A stretch of DNA of 64,000 nt from NCBI RefSeq assembly GCF_020184175.1, contig NC_065533.1, forward strand, positions 8,950,695 to 9,014,694, written 5' to 3'. The notes beneath the pieces are model-generated. The model was not told where the DNA came from. It searched no databases and saw only the letters and a program-made list of their open reading frames with translations. Below, one piece after another: positions 10,585 through 25,405 of the stretch (position 1 is its first letter; every line of letters starts with the position of its first letter). The position numbers and the translations under genes were made by a program. Source of the DNA: Aphis gossypii (Eukaryota; Arthropoda; Insecta; Hemiptera; Aphididae).

Positions 10585-11732
10585 TTTATAAAGAAGATCG
10601 AACTTCATTTTTAAGACAAGAAGGAGATTGTATAACCCAAAATGAAAGAGAAAAAGCTGTAGCAACATATCAATCAGTAAAATCAAGCATTCATCGAAAT
10701 AAACGTAAAGAAGTGCCTCCACAACCTGAAAATAGAAAAGACTTACATATACCAGGTTTGTGGCGTCAAACATTAGATGGGAGAAATTTTATTTTGTGTA
10801 ACGATGGTTTAGATGATAAAATTTTAATTTTTGGAAAACCAGAAATTTTTTCTAAAATGTGTGATGCTAAAACTCTATTTATGGATGGTACTTTTAAAAG
10901 TGTACCAAAAATATTTTTAAAATTATATACTATACATTTTGTATATTTTGATGTAGTATTCCCAGGAATGTATGCTTTACTTCCAAATAAATCTGAAACT
11001 ACATATAATTGAATGATTGACCTTTTAATATCAAAAGCTAATAGCTTAGGAAAATGTCTATTGCTAACAATTTTTCAATTAGACTTTGAATTGACGATGT
11101 TTAATACAATAAAAAATAAATATCCTGATGCACAAATTCGTGGATGCTTTTTTCATTATACACAGGCAGCTTATAAGAAAGTTGTTGATGTTGGTCTTCG
11201 AAGTGATTATGTTTCATCTGAAGGTGATCCACTAATTAAAACTTTAGTTCGTAGGATTTCAGCTTTACCTCTAGCTCCTATAGAACAGTTAGATGATTTA
11301 TGACTAATAATAGGGAGTGAAAAACCTAAAAATAATGAAAATGTGGAAGAATTGTTGAATTATTATATTGAAACATGGTTAGACGATTTAACGCTTAGAT
11401 TTAGCCGATATATTTGGAACCACTGGACTAATACAGATAGACGGACAACAAATGATTTAGAAGGTTGGCATTAAGCATTAAATAAAGCAGCAGATCGAAA
11501 TCACCCCATTATATTTGAATTTATAGTTATATTACAAAAAGAACACGCCAAAATTGAGGATGACATGAAACTTCTTCAACGTGGAAAAAAAGTAAAAAGA
11601 ATTTACAACAAATATGTTAAGCTGGAACAAAGAATTTGTAGTCTTAAGGAAAGAGTGACGAGCGATCCTCCGCAGATGAAATGGATTGATTATTTGGACA
11701 ATATTAGTTATTTAATCAAACATAACAAATAA
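10585..11732 (+). pseudogene. Mutator-like (MULE) transposase pseudogene
   Basis: One frame runs without a shift from about 10585 (RTSFLRQEGD) to a stop at 11730-11732, but is broken by TGA at 11010-11012, TGA at 11301-11303 and TAA at 11472-11474. Between them are the parts of a MULE-type DDE transposase: LHIPGLWRQTLDGRNFILCN, LFMDGTFKSVPKIF (first catalytic Asp), FELTMFNTIKNKYPDAQI then GCFFHYTQAAYKKV (second Asp/His region), and NHWTNTDRRTTNDLEGWH. An N-terminal FLYWH-type zinc finger, common in insect MULEs, is not visible. Only nonsense changes and no frameshifts suggest fairly recent decay. Terminal repeats were not identified. Confidence 0.85.
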
Positions 11733-12242
11733 TTTTATATAATATAATATAATAACTATATTATTATGACTAGTTTAAAAAAAAATTTTTTTTATATTAT
11801 TTTATATAATTACTTTTATTATTTTTTTTTATTAAGAAAATATTGATTTTTTTCTTTATGACTTTATAAGACACCTAATTATTACTATTTTTACATAAAT
11901 ATACCTAATTAGTATGTTATTTGTAATCTTAAATTTACTTAAAAAATTAATTTGACGAAATGGAACTGCGGCGAAATGAAACGGCGGCGAAATGGGAGCT
12001 GACCATTTCGGTAGAATCTCAGTTATCCGAACTAATTGGGACCACGCCGAGTTCGGTGACAAGATACTGCACATTATCGTATTGTAAATCATCACGAATT
12101 TACAGAAATAACCAAAACAGCCGTAACACCCATCGTGGCATAGTAGCCAATATACATAGATAGAAATGGTAGGTATGTTAATAGTAATTATTATTAAATA
12201 ATAAATATTACCTATATAGTTATAAGCTTTAGTACCATTGGG

Positions 12243-12610
12243 CAGAGGCGGCTCGAGCGTAGGTGTGCAGGTGCAAGCGCATTACTTTTATCAAAAAAAT
12301 ATTTTTTATTTTTTTAAAACTTCACCGTTGTAAATTGTTTTTCAAAAATATCGGTGCGCTATCCATAAAAAATTATTCAACAATATTTTTTGGTAAAAAA
12401 TTATTAGGTCGTGAACATATTATTGCTCCTAAAGTAAAAACAGTTATGCAAAAAGCACACACTAATCGGTGCACAACACTGTGACAGCACCGCACGCCTA
12501 TATAAAATACGTAATACGTATAGTTGACAAGTGAGGGGATCGCTAATAAATACAATGCAACTCGGTGCGCAGTTACTACTGCGAACCGATTTAAAAATAA
12601 AAACATTATC
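12243..12610. mobile_element. hAT-type transposon end and internal remnant
   Basis: CAGAGGCGGCTCGAGCG at 12243 looks like a hAT terminus (CAGxGGCGGC). The short frame that follows (12263-12484) contains GALSIKNYSTIFFGKKLLG, which is not a recognised domain. No inverted partner was found within the window. Confidence 0.4.
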
Positions 12611-14139
12611 TTCGATTAATTTTGAGGTTTTTCCATTTGTAATCTGATTTCTGTATCAAATGGTCGATATTATTTCATAATAGATGTATATATATTTTAC
12701 CCGTCATAGTGAATTTATTATATAGGTATCAGCTATTGAGATACGTTATTTTAAACCAGTAAAAACATGTTACATCATAGTAAATGTTTGTTAGTTATTG
12801 TTTTGTACAGTACTTATTTTTAACACCACTGTTTAGTACTATGTAGTGTATTAACTGGTAAAGTACAGAATAGTAGACTGTGAGTCTGTGAATGCTCAGC
12901 ATCATGGAAACATTAAATAAATAATAATTATCTTACAAAGCTAAGTTATCACTATAAACTTTGTTCATGACAACTGACAAGTTGATTATATTCCACTTGT
13001 AGCCTTCTAGGTAACGTATTAGAAACGTTTTTATTACCTATAATATTATATAATATGATGTAAATACTAAATGTATTAAATTCACGAAGCACGACACGGT
13101 TACATGACGCACATACTGTAATGTGAACCAGACTTACTACAACACTACATTGTTTTGTATTCAGTGTAAATCGTGTAGTTAATAGTTAACCCTTACTATA
13201 ACATACCAAATTGTTAAAAACATTTTACAACCACACTTCATCGTGTATATTAGTTGGGTTATTATTAATAAGTAAAAATGTATGCATTTACAATTTTAAA
13301 ATATGAACTTAAAAAGTTTCAAATATGCACTTAAAAAGCACAAAGCATGCAAAATAAATTTTGATTATTACAGATTTTTGTTCATCGTAAAGTTATAAAA
13401 TTAAAATATGATGATACATATTGTAATACTCTGAGACAATCATTTATAAATGTTGTAATAGTATTATTATTTGTTTTTTTCAAGAGCTTTAGATGCTGTA
13501 ATAAGATAAGATTTTGATGGTGAATCAACATTTATACGATTCAGTCGATTTTTTAAGTGATGGTAATTTTAAACTCGGACACTTTGGCATTGTAAAGTAA
13601 CAAACACAAACAATTTTATATAAAATGAACACGTTTTATAATACGTTGGCTATTGCCGAATGTACATTTCGAACTGCAGTCGTCTGTCTGTCACTCTTTT
13701 GAGTTTGGTATAGTATTGACGATAACTGGATACAGTAGATATTATAGTAGATAAGATAAAAATATACGATAGGAGAAACAATATACCTACCTACAATTAG
13801 ATATGTCTACCTACCAACTAATAACTAATAAGTAATAATGATACTCTACGAAAACGTAGATAATTTTATATTTTTAAAAATATTTTCAGTTGTTATGTAG
13901 TGGAACAAATTTGTATATTATAATTTATAATTGTTCATACAACGCAGGGTTTATAGATTATAATCTATACATTTTGCATATAACGATGCAATTATAAAAT
14001 AAAATTGAAACATTTAAATGTATACGTGTTATGCAAAATATGCAATTTTGTGTAAAATATGCATTTATATATCAAAAAATACGCAAAGAAAAAATTTCTA
14101 ACATTAATTATTTAAGTATAATTGATGAATTATATACTG
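12611..14139. other. AT-rich repeat-bearing intergenic DNA
   Basis: No gene seen. Around 13285-13370 and 13990-14100 there are runs built from ATGCA, AAAATATGCA and AACTTAAAAAG words, similar to words near 23850 and 27020, which suggests shared interspersed repeats. Confidence 0.35.
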
Positions 14140-14205
14140 CAGCAGTTCTCAAACTGCTCCGCGAGACTAATATCTAAAGGCTCCGTGGGCACATCTGAAT
14201 TTTAT
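14140..14205. mobile_element. hAT-type transposon terminus
   Basis: CAGCAGTTCTCAAAC at 14140-14154, then GGCTCCGTGGGCAC, matches the style of hAT termini (CAGxGGTTCTCAAAC). It directly borders dispersed-repeat copy 2, so that repeat may be the interior of this element. The opposite end was not found. Confidence 0.45.
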
Positions 14206-14219
14206 AACTACAAAATAAT

Positions 14220-14625
14220 TTGAAAATATTCATGATTTTGACAAATTTTTGTCAATATTCGAACTTGAAATACTAATAAAAAAAATGATGCTATTATTTC
14301 TATAATTTTTTATATCTCTATATAAGCATAACTCATGAGGAACTTTATATGAAATTTCCAAGTATTTTGACTTGGCCAAAAAATTTTTTATCGAAATTTA
14401 TAAAAAAAATCTGGGTACCTAAACAAAATCGAATATTTTAAATGTTAGCTATTTATAACCTTAATATAAGCGAAATATTTATAAAATTAAATTATGTAAA
14501 GATTATGCTAATATAAATAACTGGTGAAATTTTCAAGTACCTATCTAGGACGTATACGTTATGAATAAATAATTATATCGTTACGCGATTTTGTATAAAT
14601 TTAAAATAACATTTTTCATTAAAAC
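14220..14625 (-). repeat. Dispersed repeat, copy 2 (inverted relative to copy 1)
   Basis: This is the reverse-complement counterpart of 9840-10275, about 4.4 kb away. Order and spacing of the anchors are kept, with many substitutions and some indels, for example the GTTCCTCATAA doubling is absent here. Non-coding. Confidence 0.7.
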
Positions 14626-15979
14626 ATAAACTACCTTTTTCACCAACAAATTTAAAATGTATATCCTATGCTGACAAATCATCTACGTTCAGAATCATTT
14701 TTCGTTTACAATGATACCTATCATTGGATTTAAATTTAACACTCTTATATATTAATGTACAGCAGCCTGTAATCACTTGTCCACACTCTTTTCTTTTATT
14801 GTTTCCTGAATATAAAAAAAGTACTTGGAATTTTTAATTTTAACCTCTCCAAAGTACAAACTAGATAAGAGTTTATATCCAAAATAATCCTTTAAGTTGA
14901 AAATCGAAACATTTTATCGACTACCTACTTATCATGTACACACGCAAACATCATTGCAAGATCAATATATTTATCGCTTTAATGCTTTACTTAGATTCTA
15001 AACAAAATACTATATTATATTTTAATTATTATAAAAAAAAATTCTTAATAATTTTGTGTATATTTAAACCTCCAAAAATTAAAATTTTATCAAATAATTA
15101 TTAATATTATAATAATTACCAATACAACAGACCACAATATATTAAAAATAATAGTTAATAGAGCATACCAAGAGCAGATTGAAAAATTTAGTTGTTTTTT
15201 GGAAAATTAATATTGTCGATAGGTAGCTGATAGTCGTTGAAAATAATAATAACGCTTAAACGCTTTTCAAATGCTGTGAGTTATGAGTTTTCGACTATTT
15301 ATTACGCCGGTCGCCGACTACATTATAATTTATAATAACGACTAATGAATACGCTCACATATTTTATTTATGTTTGAGCGATAACACACCGAATAAATAC
15401 CTCTGGTAAACGATTTTTGTTTTATCTCAAGAATATTATTTAATTTGGTAAATAGATAGGTACCTATTTAAAAAAATCTTAACACTGACCTAGTGACCAA
15501 ATGGAATTCGGTAACCAAATAACAATAACTACATACCTATAATAAAATAATGGGTTTATTTATTGAAATATTATATTAATCTAAAATAACTCGACGATGT
15601 ATTGTTGAAATATTAAAAAAAAAAAAAAAAATTAAAAATGGAATAATAATAATTACAACGTTAAAATACAACGTATAAAAATTAATTTTGAACACGAACA
15701 AATGACAGACAAATACGAACTGTGATCGGGATGTTTGATCGATATTATACATTATGTCGATCCATACCTATTATGTGATAAATATCTATAATATAATGGT
15801 ACGGTTTTTCGTAGAATCATCATCATATTATTACGGTGTATTTATCGTTATACGGACTATACCCCTATTAAATTCCTCACTCCTATCGGTCATTTTCTCC
15901 TTTCTCGAGTGCCACCGAGCAGCGAGTTATTTCTCCGAAGAAAATACATCTATATGGGAGCAGCTGCAGCTATCGTGAA

Positions 15980-16440
15980 CGCACAAACGGCAAAAATAAT
16001 TATTTTGACCCTATAAAGCGACGGCGTAGACCTCATACCTACCTCGGGTATTCGACGACGACGACGACGTTATCAACGATAATAATATCATACGGTGGAG
16101 GCAGAGGAAACCGCGGTGGCGTGACGTCAGGACGACAACGTTCCGAACAACAGCACCCACTACACCGCCACCGTATTCGCAAGTAGCGCAGAACCCAACG
16201 CTCGCGCACACGCGCACGCACGTTCGCCGGATTTTACACGGCGGCGCGGATATCACACGCTTGAAATTGTCTCTCCGCCGCCGCCGCCGCCGTCCTCTCC
16301 ACTATCGCCGCCGCCGCCCCCCTACCGATCGGCAGATTACTACCGCCGCCGATAGAATCCACCGTAGTGCGTGTATTCGGTCACACAAACACACAAACAC
16401 ACGTCTTACGGACGGTGCGGGGAAGTGATATTAACCAGGC
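15980..16440 (+). promoter_or_regulatory. GC-rich promoter region of ANKRD50
   Basis: In an otherwise AT-rich window, this region is rich in CpG, with ACG triplets near 16057-16070 and a run of CCG triplets at about 16275-16315. It ends just before the non-coding first exon inferred for the ANKRD50 gene. This is typical of an unmethylated broad promoter. No TATA box at a convincing distance was identified. The long open frames on both strands here are by-products of high GC. Confidence 0.6.
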
Positions 16441-16766
16441 GAGAATTAATTTCGTTTTTTTTTTTTTTTCTCCATCCCATTCCGTTTTGTTTTTGTTTAC
16501 TCGACCGGTGTGACGGCCGAAATCAAACCGCGTCCGAACGATAACGTCGCGCGCGTGTCGTTTGTGTCGTCGCGTCTTGTTCCGACGCCGACGAGTTCGA
16601 GCCGTCTTCTATCCTCCTCCGGTATTTCCCGTTCGACCGTTTTGCCGAGAGACGAACGTCCGTCCGTGTGTCAGCCAGCGTTTCGTTTCCGGTCCACCGT
16701 CATGCTGGGCGCCCCTTCTGTTGTGTCACGGAAGTCCGTCTGTCTATTGTCACCGTTGTCTCAGAG
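16441..16766 (+). other. Inferred non-coding first exon (5' UTR) of ANKRD50
   Basis: The GC-rich stretch ends with CTCAGAG followed by a strong donor (GTAAGA at 16767). The next plausible acceptor in this orientation is at 18760-18761 (TTATGTTTCAG), 108 bp before the ANKRD50 ATG. A non-coding leader exon separated from the start-codon exon by a 2-kb intron explains both sites. The transcription start itself cannot be fixed; the exon's left border is approximate. Confidence 0.5.
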
Positions 16767-18761
16767 GTAAGAACGGCGCGCAGCGGCCGGACGTCGAGTG
16801 TCAATGGTTTTTTTGCTGTTTGACGGATCATAGGTGTCTCAGACACTGGGGTTCGGTCCGGTCAACCGTAAAAATAGTTGGGTTCAACCAACAGTTCTAA
16901 CTGACACTCGTCGTTCGAGACGCCAAACACATCTATAATATTACAATAGATAGGTACTCGATTTGTCTGAATAATATCCAACTCATAGTAAACGTAAATA
17001 CCAATACGTATAAATTAAATCTGTATGGTAATTGATGTTATTAAGTGTGTTCATCACATTGGTAAGAAATGTACAACTACAAAATTAGCACGAGTCATAG
17101 ATTTTAATTCATTACTCATTATGATTAATATCATTTCTAAGAGCACCGAGCAACTTTATGACATTCGTCACAATTTCTTAAAAATGATCAGAAATATTTT
17201 GAGCATTTAAATGACTATCTATTAAATTATGTCTGAGTTCAATTTATTTTGAATACAAGCAGCTCCTTTTCTATCCAATGATTCTTCATTGTAAATATAC
17301 TAGGCTAAATATACATACTATGTACCACTATTTAGGTCTATACGACCTATTAGGAAATGCAATGATTTATGTAGTCAACTAATTCACGTACTATTTATTT
17401 TTGGGGCAATATGATAGTTGGTTAAGTTTTGGTCAATCAACAATTTTGTTATGTTGTTATATGTATACCATCTAAAACAAATTTAATAAGTTGTGATTAC
17501 TTACTGGATAATTATTGTATTTAGTGTGAACTGAGGAATAAAATGAATTGCCGGTATTTTTCATTACTTAAGAATCTATACTTTTATATTATCATTATAA
17601 TTACATTTATTAAATAAACATATTGGTAAAATTATACAGTAATTAATAAATGAAATATAAGACTTATAAACCTAAATGAAAATAATTGTAAAATATGATT
17701 AATGGAGTAGGTAGATATTACATTTTATCAAAAAAAAAAACTTCTTAGTTTAAATAATCTGTATGCATTGTCTTTGTCCTAAAAACAGCATAACATAGTA
17801 AATTATATTATATTCTAATGATTCCATTCAATTCTTTAATACTTATTATTAAAGTAAACTTAAAAAGAAGAATACCTATTATCTGTTAAACTTTTATATT
17901 TTAATTTTAAGCGAGTTGTGACCATTTTAAAATGCATAAAAAATTTAGAATTTTAGAAAGTTTATAATTAACTTTTAAAATTAAAATTATAAAAAAAACC
18001 TACTTAGATATTCTTAAATTTTAATTTGATTATAAGTAAGATCATTGCAGTATTAAGCATAAAAGAGTTAAATAGATTCTTCAGATGAGAATGAACAATT
18101 AGCTATATTATGTATTTGTAAGTCTGTGACAATGTGAATGGGTGTAATGTCCTCTTGATTAGTATTCCCACTTTTACCTTACATTTTAATATTATTTAAA
18201 TAAAAAACATTTCTAGATTATATTTTAATATAAACATATAGCATGTTTACTATGAAATATGTTATACAATAGGTATTAGTACATTTTTTTTTGTGTTGCA
18301 ATTGTGTTTTTATTTAATAAAGTTCAAGGTTCATGAAATTATTTCCATTAAGATCCATTCGTGATAACCTCATTGACATGTTATGAATACAATTTTATAA
18401 TAATTGTTTATTATATATTTCATATATTTTTAGAATTAACAATTATTATAAATTAAGAAATTTATATCTACGCATTTCTTACATTTGATAAAAGTCAAGT
18501 TTAAATGCATTGCTTTAGGTATTTACTATGTAATTTATAATATTAAGTTATAGGTAGTGTTGTAGAGTCAAAACTAACACAATCTCAGCAATTACTCATG
18601 GTTTTTTTTTTTTATTTAAATTTAACTTTTTTGCCAACATAATATACTATATCATTATAAATGTTTTTTTTATAACTTACTTAATAGTTATGCAAAAATA
18701 TACTAATCTTTAGTGAGTACCTACTTATGATAAAAAATTAATTACATTTTTTATGTTTCAG

Positions 18762-21700
18762 ATTACCTGTGTTTTATTACATATGAATAGTTAAATTAAT
18801 AGTTTTAAATTAACCTATGATATCAATGATCAAGAACTTTTTAACTAATATGAAAACAATCAGAACAAAATGACTTCAAGTGATTTGGCTCAAAAACCAT
18901 TCTATTGCCGTGAATGGGTATTTCAAAAATTATTACATTGTTTTGATCAAAGAAGCAATTGGAAAACATGTGGAGCACTACTAGTTGGAGGTGCTGGATG
19001 TGGAAAAACTTCATTATGCTGCGAAATTGTTCATCCATCTGGCAGACAACAACGTGCATTAAATAGAAGACTATTGGCTTATCATTTTTGTCAAGCTCAA
19101 AATATCAACACATTATCAGTTACACATTTTATTCTAAGTTTGATTTCACAATTATCTGATTCATTGCCCAAATCATACAAAGAAAGATTAAAATCTGATC
19201 CAGCAATACAAGAATCTTTGTCTCCAATCAATATAGTAAAAGATGCTGATGATGCATTTAAAAAAGCTGTTGTATTTCCACTAATTGATCTTGAATTACC
19301 AAAACATACAATGTTTCTTTTAGTTGATTCAGTTGATGAAGGATTATGTTCAAATGATAGATCTGATCCAAAGTTTAAGAATAATTCAAGTAAAACTATT
19401 ACAGAGCTATTAGCTACTCATCATCATTTATTTCCTCAATGGTTGATGCTTATTTGTACAACACGTAGACAAAACAAAAATGTTGCTCGTATGTTCTCTG
19501 GTTTTCGTAAAATTTGCATAGATGATCTCCGTAAATCACAAGTATGTATACTATTTTTTTGTTAATTATATTTATCATACAATTGTATGTAATATTTTCA
19601 TTAATTTGTTATCTGTTTTTTATTTTAAATTTATTTAATATTTATTCATAGGTAGTTAGAGATATACAACAGTATATATTGAGCCGTTTGGAATCTGAGG
19701 AATCTTTACGCCAACATATGAGTAGAGATACAGCTGAAATGTTAAATCAGTTGCATATTAAAAGTAATGGTTGTTTTCTTTACTTGGAAAGGGTATTAGA
19801 TGGAATAGCCGATGGATGTGTAGTCTTGAGGGAAATTAAAGATATTCCTGGAACTCTTAATGGACTGTATTTATGGTTTTGTCAGAGGCTTTTGAATTCA
19901 AAACATTTTTCAAAAGTAAGTACATCCAAAAATGTATAAATTAAATCCTTATAATAAATTAAACTTTACATTTGTATTTTAGGTACGGCCTTTATTAAAT
20001 GTAATTTTAGCATCTCCTGAACCTCTATCAGAAGAACAATTAAGTAGTATTATACATTCTGTATACCAATACATGACTGTTGAGGAATTTCACAAACGAT
20101 TTAGCTTATTAAGAAGAATATTTTCATTACCAAGAGATTCAAAAATAATACAATTTCATCACAGTTTCGGAGAATGGTTCCTAGATGTCAAACATTGTAC
20201 TAGAAGGTTTTTGTGCTCCGCTAATGAAGGACATGCTATGATTGCTTTTCATTATACGCTAAGGTATTTATTTTCTAAAATAAATTATATTAATTATAAT
20301 AATTTCATTTTTTAATATTTATTTAGATGTTCAAAACCTCCTGGGTATGAAGAAACTCATAAATTAGCTTATCATTTATCAAGAGTAAATCCATTACCAG
20401 TCTGGACAAATTTTTCTGACACTAATTTATTGCCATTACTATGGTTGATTGACAGTGGAGCACAAATTTCTGATAGTATGACAATTCCTTGTTATGATAG
20501 AAAAACTGTTAATTTTTTGGAAGGAGCCAATAATTGTTTTAAATCAGATGTTGATCTAAAATCTAATAAGGTAAAAAAAAAAAAAAATCGTATTGAAATT
20601 TTAAAATTTTATCTATTATTAACTGTAATTAATTTTTTTAGATTGAAACAAATTTTGGATTAGTATCATCCCCAAAATTTGAAAAAAATTTGGCACTTTA
20701 TTCAAATACTTCATTACCTTCAAATTTATATGAAGTAGATATCAATGGTAGGAATACTTTACATTTACTTGCAATGGATGGAAATTTAAATGTTCTTCGA
20801 GATTTATTACAAGCTCATTCAGATATAAATTTAGAAGTGAATGATAATAATGGACAAACACCACTTAATATAGCTGCACGTCATGGTTATCTTGAAGTTG
20901 TAGAGGTATTTAAATAAATTATGCATATATTTTAGTATTCCATTATTTATTACTGAAATTTATCATTGGTTAAAAGGTTATTTGCTGTTAGTGACATTTT
21001 TCATACTTTTCAAAGATTTTATCTTTTTTTTTTTTTTTAAATTAGTATAGCTATTGTAGTTTAATTGATAACTCTTCATTTATTTATATTTTTTTTTTGC
21101 GAACACATAATAATTAATCTGTAATAGAAATGCAATTTCATTGAGTAGGTTTTTTTAGTTAATATCTATAATGTGTCGCTAATGTTAATTATATATTAGT
21201 TTTCTTTTTTTTTCTATGTAATTAACAAATAGGAAGTGTCAAGCTGCATATATACATATTATAAATTGTACAATTTAACAGGATATTATGACATTATACT
21301 TCTATAATGTTTATCCTCCATCTTACTAACACATAACATACCATAATTATTCATCTTGTCCAATTTTGTGTATTTAGCTTAAATATTAGTGTAAATTGCC
21401 CTATAAATTTTAAATGTATTAACATAATCCATATTCTTTTGTTGAATTTGTCATAGTATTTTAATATTTAAGGGAGTTACAAGAATAAAATATTAATATT
21501 TAAAAATGTTCATATTTCACTTAAAAATTAGTGAGAGAACACGTAATCTTCTTAACTTAAAGTTAAATAACAGATCAATTCATACTAATGTTTAGGATTG
21601 CAATAAAAAATTAGAATTGCTGGATGTTTTGGTAAGTTATGCAATAGTAAGATAAAGATAATACATACAGGTATGACATCCTCTTAGCAAGTTTTTTTTT

Positions 21701-24700
21701 TCTTAATTTGATGAATTTTTTTATTATTTTATAATTAATTAAATGTTTTTAATGTGCTCTTAAATTATATTATTATCATTAGTAAATTTTAAATTTAATT
21801 AAAGTAGTTATCACTACTATTAAATTTAAATTGGGAATGAATCAAAAAATGTAAGTACTTCCCAGCACTAGTACTTGGTCAGCATAATAAATATTCTGTA
21901 ATTCACAAATTAAATTAATGTTAGCAATGATTCGGCTTGTATGTCAATATTAAAAATAAGGATGGTGCTTAACACAATAATTATTCTGTTGTTTACAACA
22001 TATGTTTTATACACATTATTTATAATACAAAGATTAATCATTGGTTATAAAATAATGGCATTAATAAATAAAAATTATACAAAAGATTAGTAGAATTGTC
22101 TCCTAACTAGTATTGCGTATAGAAAATAGTCTTTTAATCAATGATAAAAAATAAATACAATTTTTTATAATTTAAACTTATAAATAAAATACGCAATTCT
22201 TGACAGTGAAAATAATTCTTTTCTTTATTTCTTCTGCAGTATTTTTTTTTTCATCTTAAAATATTGATAATTATATGTTTATGACAGTGATATTTGTTTG
22301 TAAATATTAAATAAAATTGAATGATAATATCTCCAGAGTTAAAAAAAAAATTAAGTTTTTACTTTTTTTTTAAAAACATACTCTCAGTAATTATACTTTA
22401 CATTAATACTTATCATTGTTATTTTCATAATAGTTTTTACAGTTAACTATTTTTGTTTCAGCTTCTATTAAAATATAACTGTAAAATAGATCATGCAGAT
22501 GTTGAAGGTTGGACTGCTTTAAGAGCTGCTGCGTGGGGTGGTCACTCACAAGTAATAACATACATTTTGACTAACTATATAATAAATTGACTAATTATAT
22601 CTTATACTATTAGGTAGTGGAGTTATTGCTCAAACATGGAGCTGATGTAGAATGCTCTGATTGTGAAGGACGTGGAGCATTACGTGCTGCAGCTTGGGGA
22701 GGTCACAATGATGTTGTGATAAAATTACTAGAAGCCGGTGCAAACCCTAATACTACTGATGGTGATGGTAGAACGCCATTGATTGCTGCAGCATATATGG
22801 GCCATGCCGATATAGTTGGAAAATTGCTGGATAATGGTGCGAATATCAATCATCAAGATAGTGATGGCCGTACTGCTTTGAGTGTTGCTGCTTTATGTGC
22901 ACCTACTAATGGAGGATATGCCAAAGTTGTCACTTTGTTGTTGGAATCTGGAGCTTTTGTTGATCATGAAGATAAAGATGGGATGACACCTTTACTTGTT
23001 GCCGCATTCGAAGGCCATAGGTATTACTAATAGTTAATTAACAAAATTATTGTCCATTTTAATTTAAATCATAATTGATTTTTTCAGAGATGTTTGCGAA
23101 ATTTTGTTAGAAGCAGAAGCTGATGTAGACCACTGTGATAAGTTAGGTAGAACGCCTTTGTGGGCTGCTGCATCAATGGGACATCCTGCATGTGTTTCAC
23201 TTTTACTTTTTTGGGGTTGTTATGTGGACAGCATAGATAATGAAGGACGTACTGTGCTTAGTGTGTCTGCAGCTCAAGGGAACAATGTTGTGGTATCACA
23301 ACTACTAGATAGAGGTATGTATTTTTTAATATTTTAAGTTTGACAAATGTAATTAAAATAAGGATATTTGTTTCAAAACCGGTTTTAAATACAACATTTT
23401 TCTTTAAACATTTTTTTCTTTCTTTCTATAAATCATTTTTAAATAGGTATATCCTCTTTTGACTTAAATCCATTTTATACTTATTTCTGCCAATTCAAAA
23501 AACACCTCAAAATTCTCTTTTGAGGATTGGTACAATTTTAACTATTTGATCTAATTTTTTATCTAAACCGATGAAAACTAGTCGCTGCAGCCTGTCTTCC
23601 TTATTTTGAATATAGAATAGTTAGTTTTAACTATAAAATTGTTATAGTCATAAATTGGGCTCAGAAGTTGATGACTTAAGAAACATTAAAAAAATGCAAC
23701 TATCATTTATAAATGACAAAAAAAAAATATAAAAGATACAAGTATTTTTTAATTAATTTATAAGTTTTAAGTTATCTGCATAATGGTCAACAAGAAACAA
23801 TAAGAAGTTAACTAGTGTAAAATCAGTAAAAATGTAGGAAAATGACCAAATAATGACTAAAAACTAAAAAATGCAAAATAAAAATTAATTATTCAAATTC
23901 ACATGCTAAGTAAACACATTTGTGGCCAGGAGAGCATCGTCTAAAAAGTTATATATTTCAGGTCTTGATGAACAACATAGAGATAATTCTGGTTGGACAC
24001 CATTACATTATGCTGCATTCGAAGGTCATCAAGTTGTTTGCAGAACATTGTTGGAGAGTGGAGCAAAAATTGACCAAACTGATAATGATGGTAAACCACC
24101 TTTAATGTTAGCTGCTGAAGAAGGGCATTCAGAATTAGTAAGTGAATTTTTAAAAAACTATGGAGCTCCTCCAGATCAAAAAGCCCATGATGGAAGAACT
24201 GCTTTAAGGTATTGTTTTTATGGCTTAAATAATTATAATTTTGTAAATTATTTTTAATATTTTATGTAAACTTTTAGATTAGCTGCGTTGGAAGGTCATA
24301 TTGAAGTAGTTAGAAGTCTTGTAGAATATGGAGTAGACGTAAACAAAAAAGATGCTGATGGTCGAAGTACTCTCTATGTTCTTGCTCTTGAAAATCATTT
24401 AGCAATGGCTAAATTTTTTATTGACCCTGGTGGAGCAGATGTTGAAAGCACAGATTCTGAAGTTAGTACTGTGTGTTTTAAACTAAAAACTTAATTCTTC
24501 AACATAATTAAAATTGTATTACTTTTGATTAAGATCTACAAATCCTTCAAAATAATAATTTAATATAAATTAAAATTTTATTAAATTATTATTATTAAAA
24601 AAATATGTTTAGCATTATAAAATAATTATAATAATTTTAAAAATAAAAATAAACATATTGTTGTTCTATAAATAATATTATTAATAGTTATTTTGTGATT

Positions 24701-25374
24701 TCAAATTTATTTAATAATTATAGACTTCGAGATTTATGTTTAATAAATATCGTTTTTTACTATTAAATATTTATGTATTTAGTTAACTGGATTTCATTTA
24801 TTTTGATAACAATTTAAAAATATTAATTCTATTTCACATGTATATTCATTAGTAATATTGTTCAAATTTCCATAATTATATTAATTTTTAATGAGTTTTA
24901 ATCTAGATTTATACTAATATTCTAAGGAAAGGGTTATCAACTATTTAAATTAAATTAATTCTAAAATGTTCATAGTTAATATTGTTAAAATGTTAAATTT
25001 TTATTTATTTTGAAATTTTAGAAAAACTTCTACTAAAAACTTCTGATTTTATATTTTAGGGCCGAACTGCTTTACATGTTAGTTGTTGGCAAGGTCACTG
25101 TGAAATGGTATCCTTATTGTTGAAACTTGGAAAAGCTAATTTAAATGCAACTGATAATGAAAATAGAACACCTCTTCACTTGGCTGCATGGCAAGGGCAT
25201 TCTGTCATTGTTCGGTTATTAATTGAACATGGGGCTAATGTTAATCATGCGTGTAATCAAGGAGCAACAGCCTTGGGTAAATTATTATTATACATATTAT
25301 GACTAAAAGTGTAGATACCTTGCTATTGCATTTTTAATTAAAATAATGTATTACTTATCTTTTAATAATTTTCA

Positions 25375-25405
<31 letters not shown>

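Noticed and set aside
16011..16900. Several long open frames on both strands in the GC-rich ANKRD50 promoter and leader
   Set aside because: They are Arg/Ser/Val-rich, overlap each other on both strands and reflect CpG-rich composition with few stops; no domain is visible.
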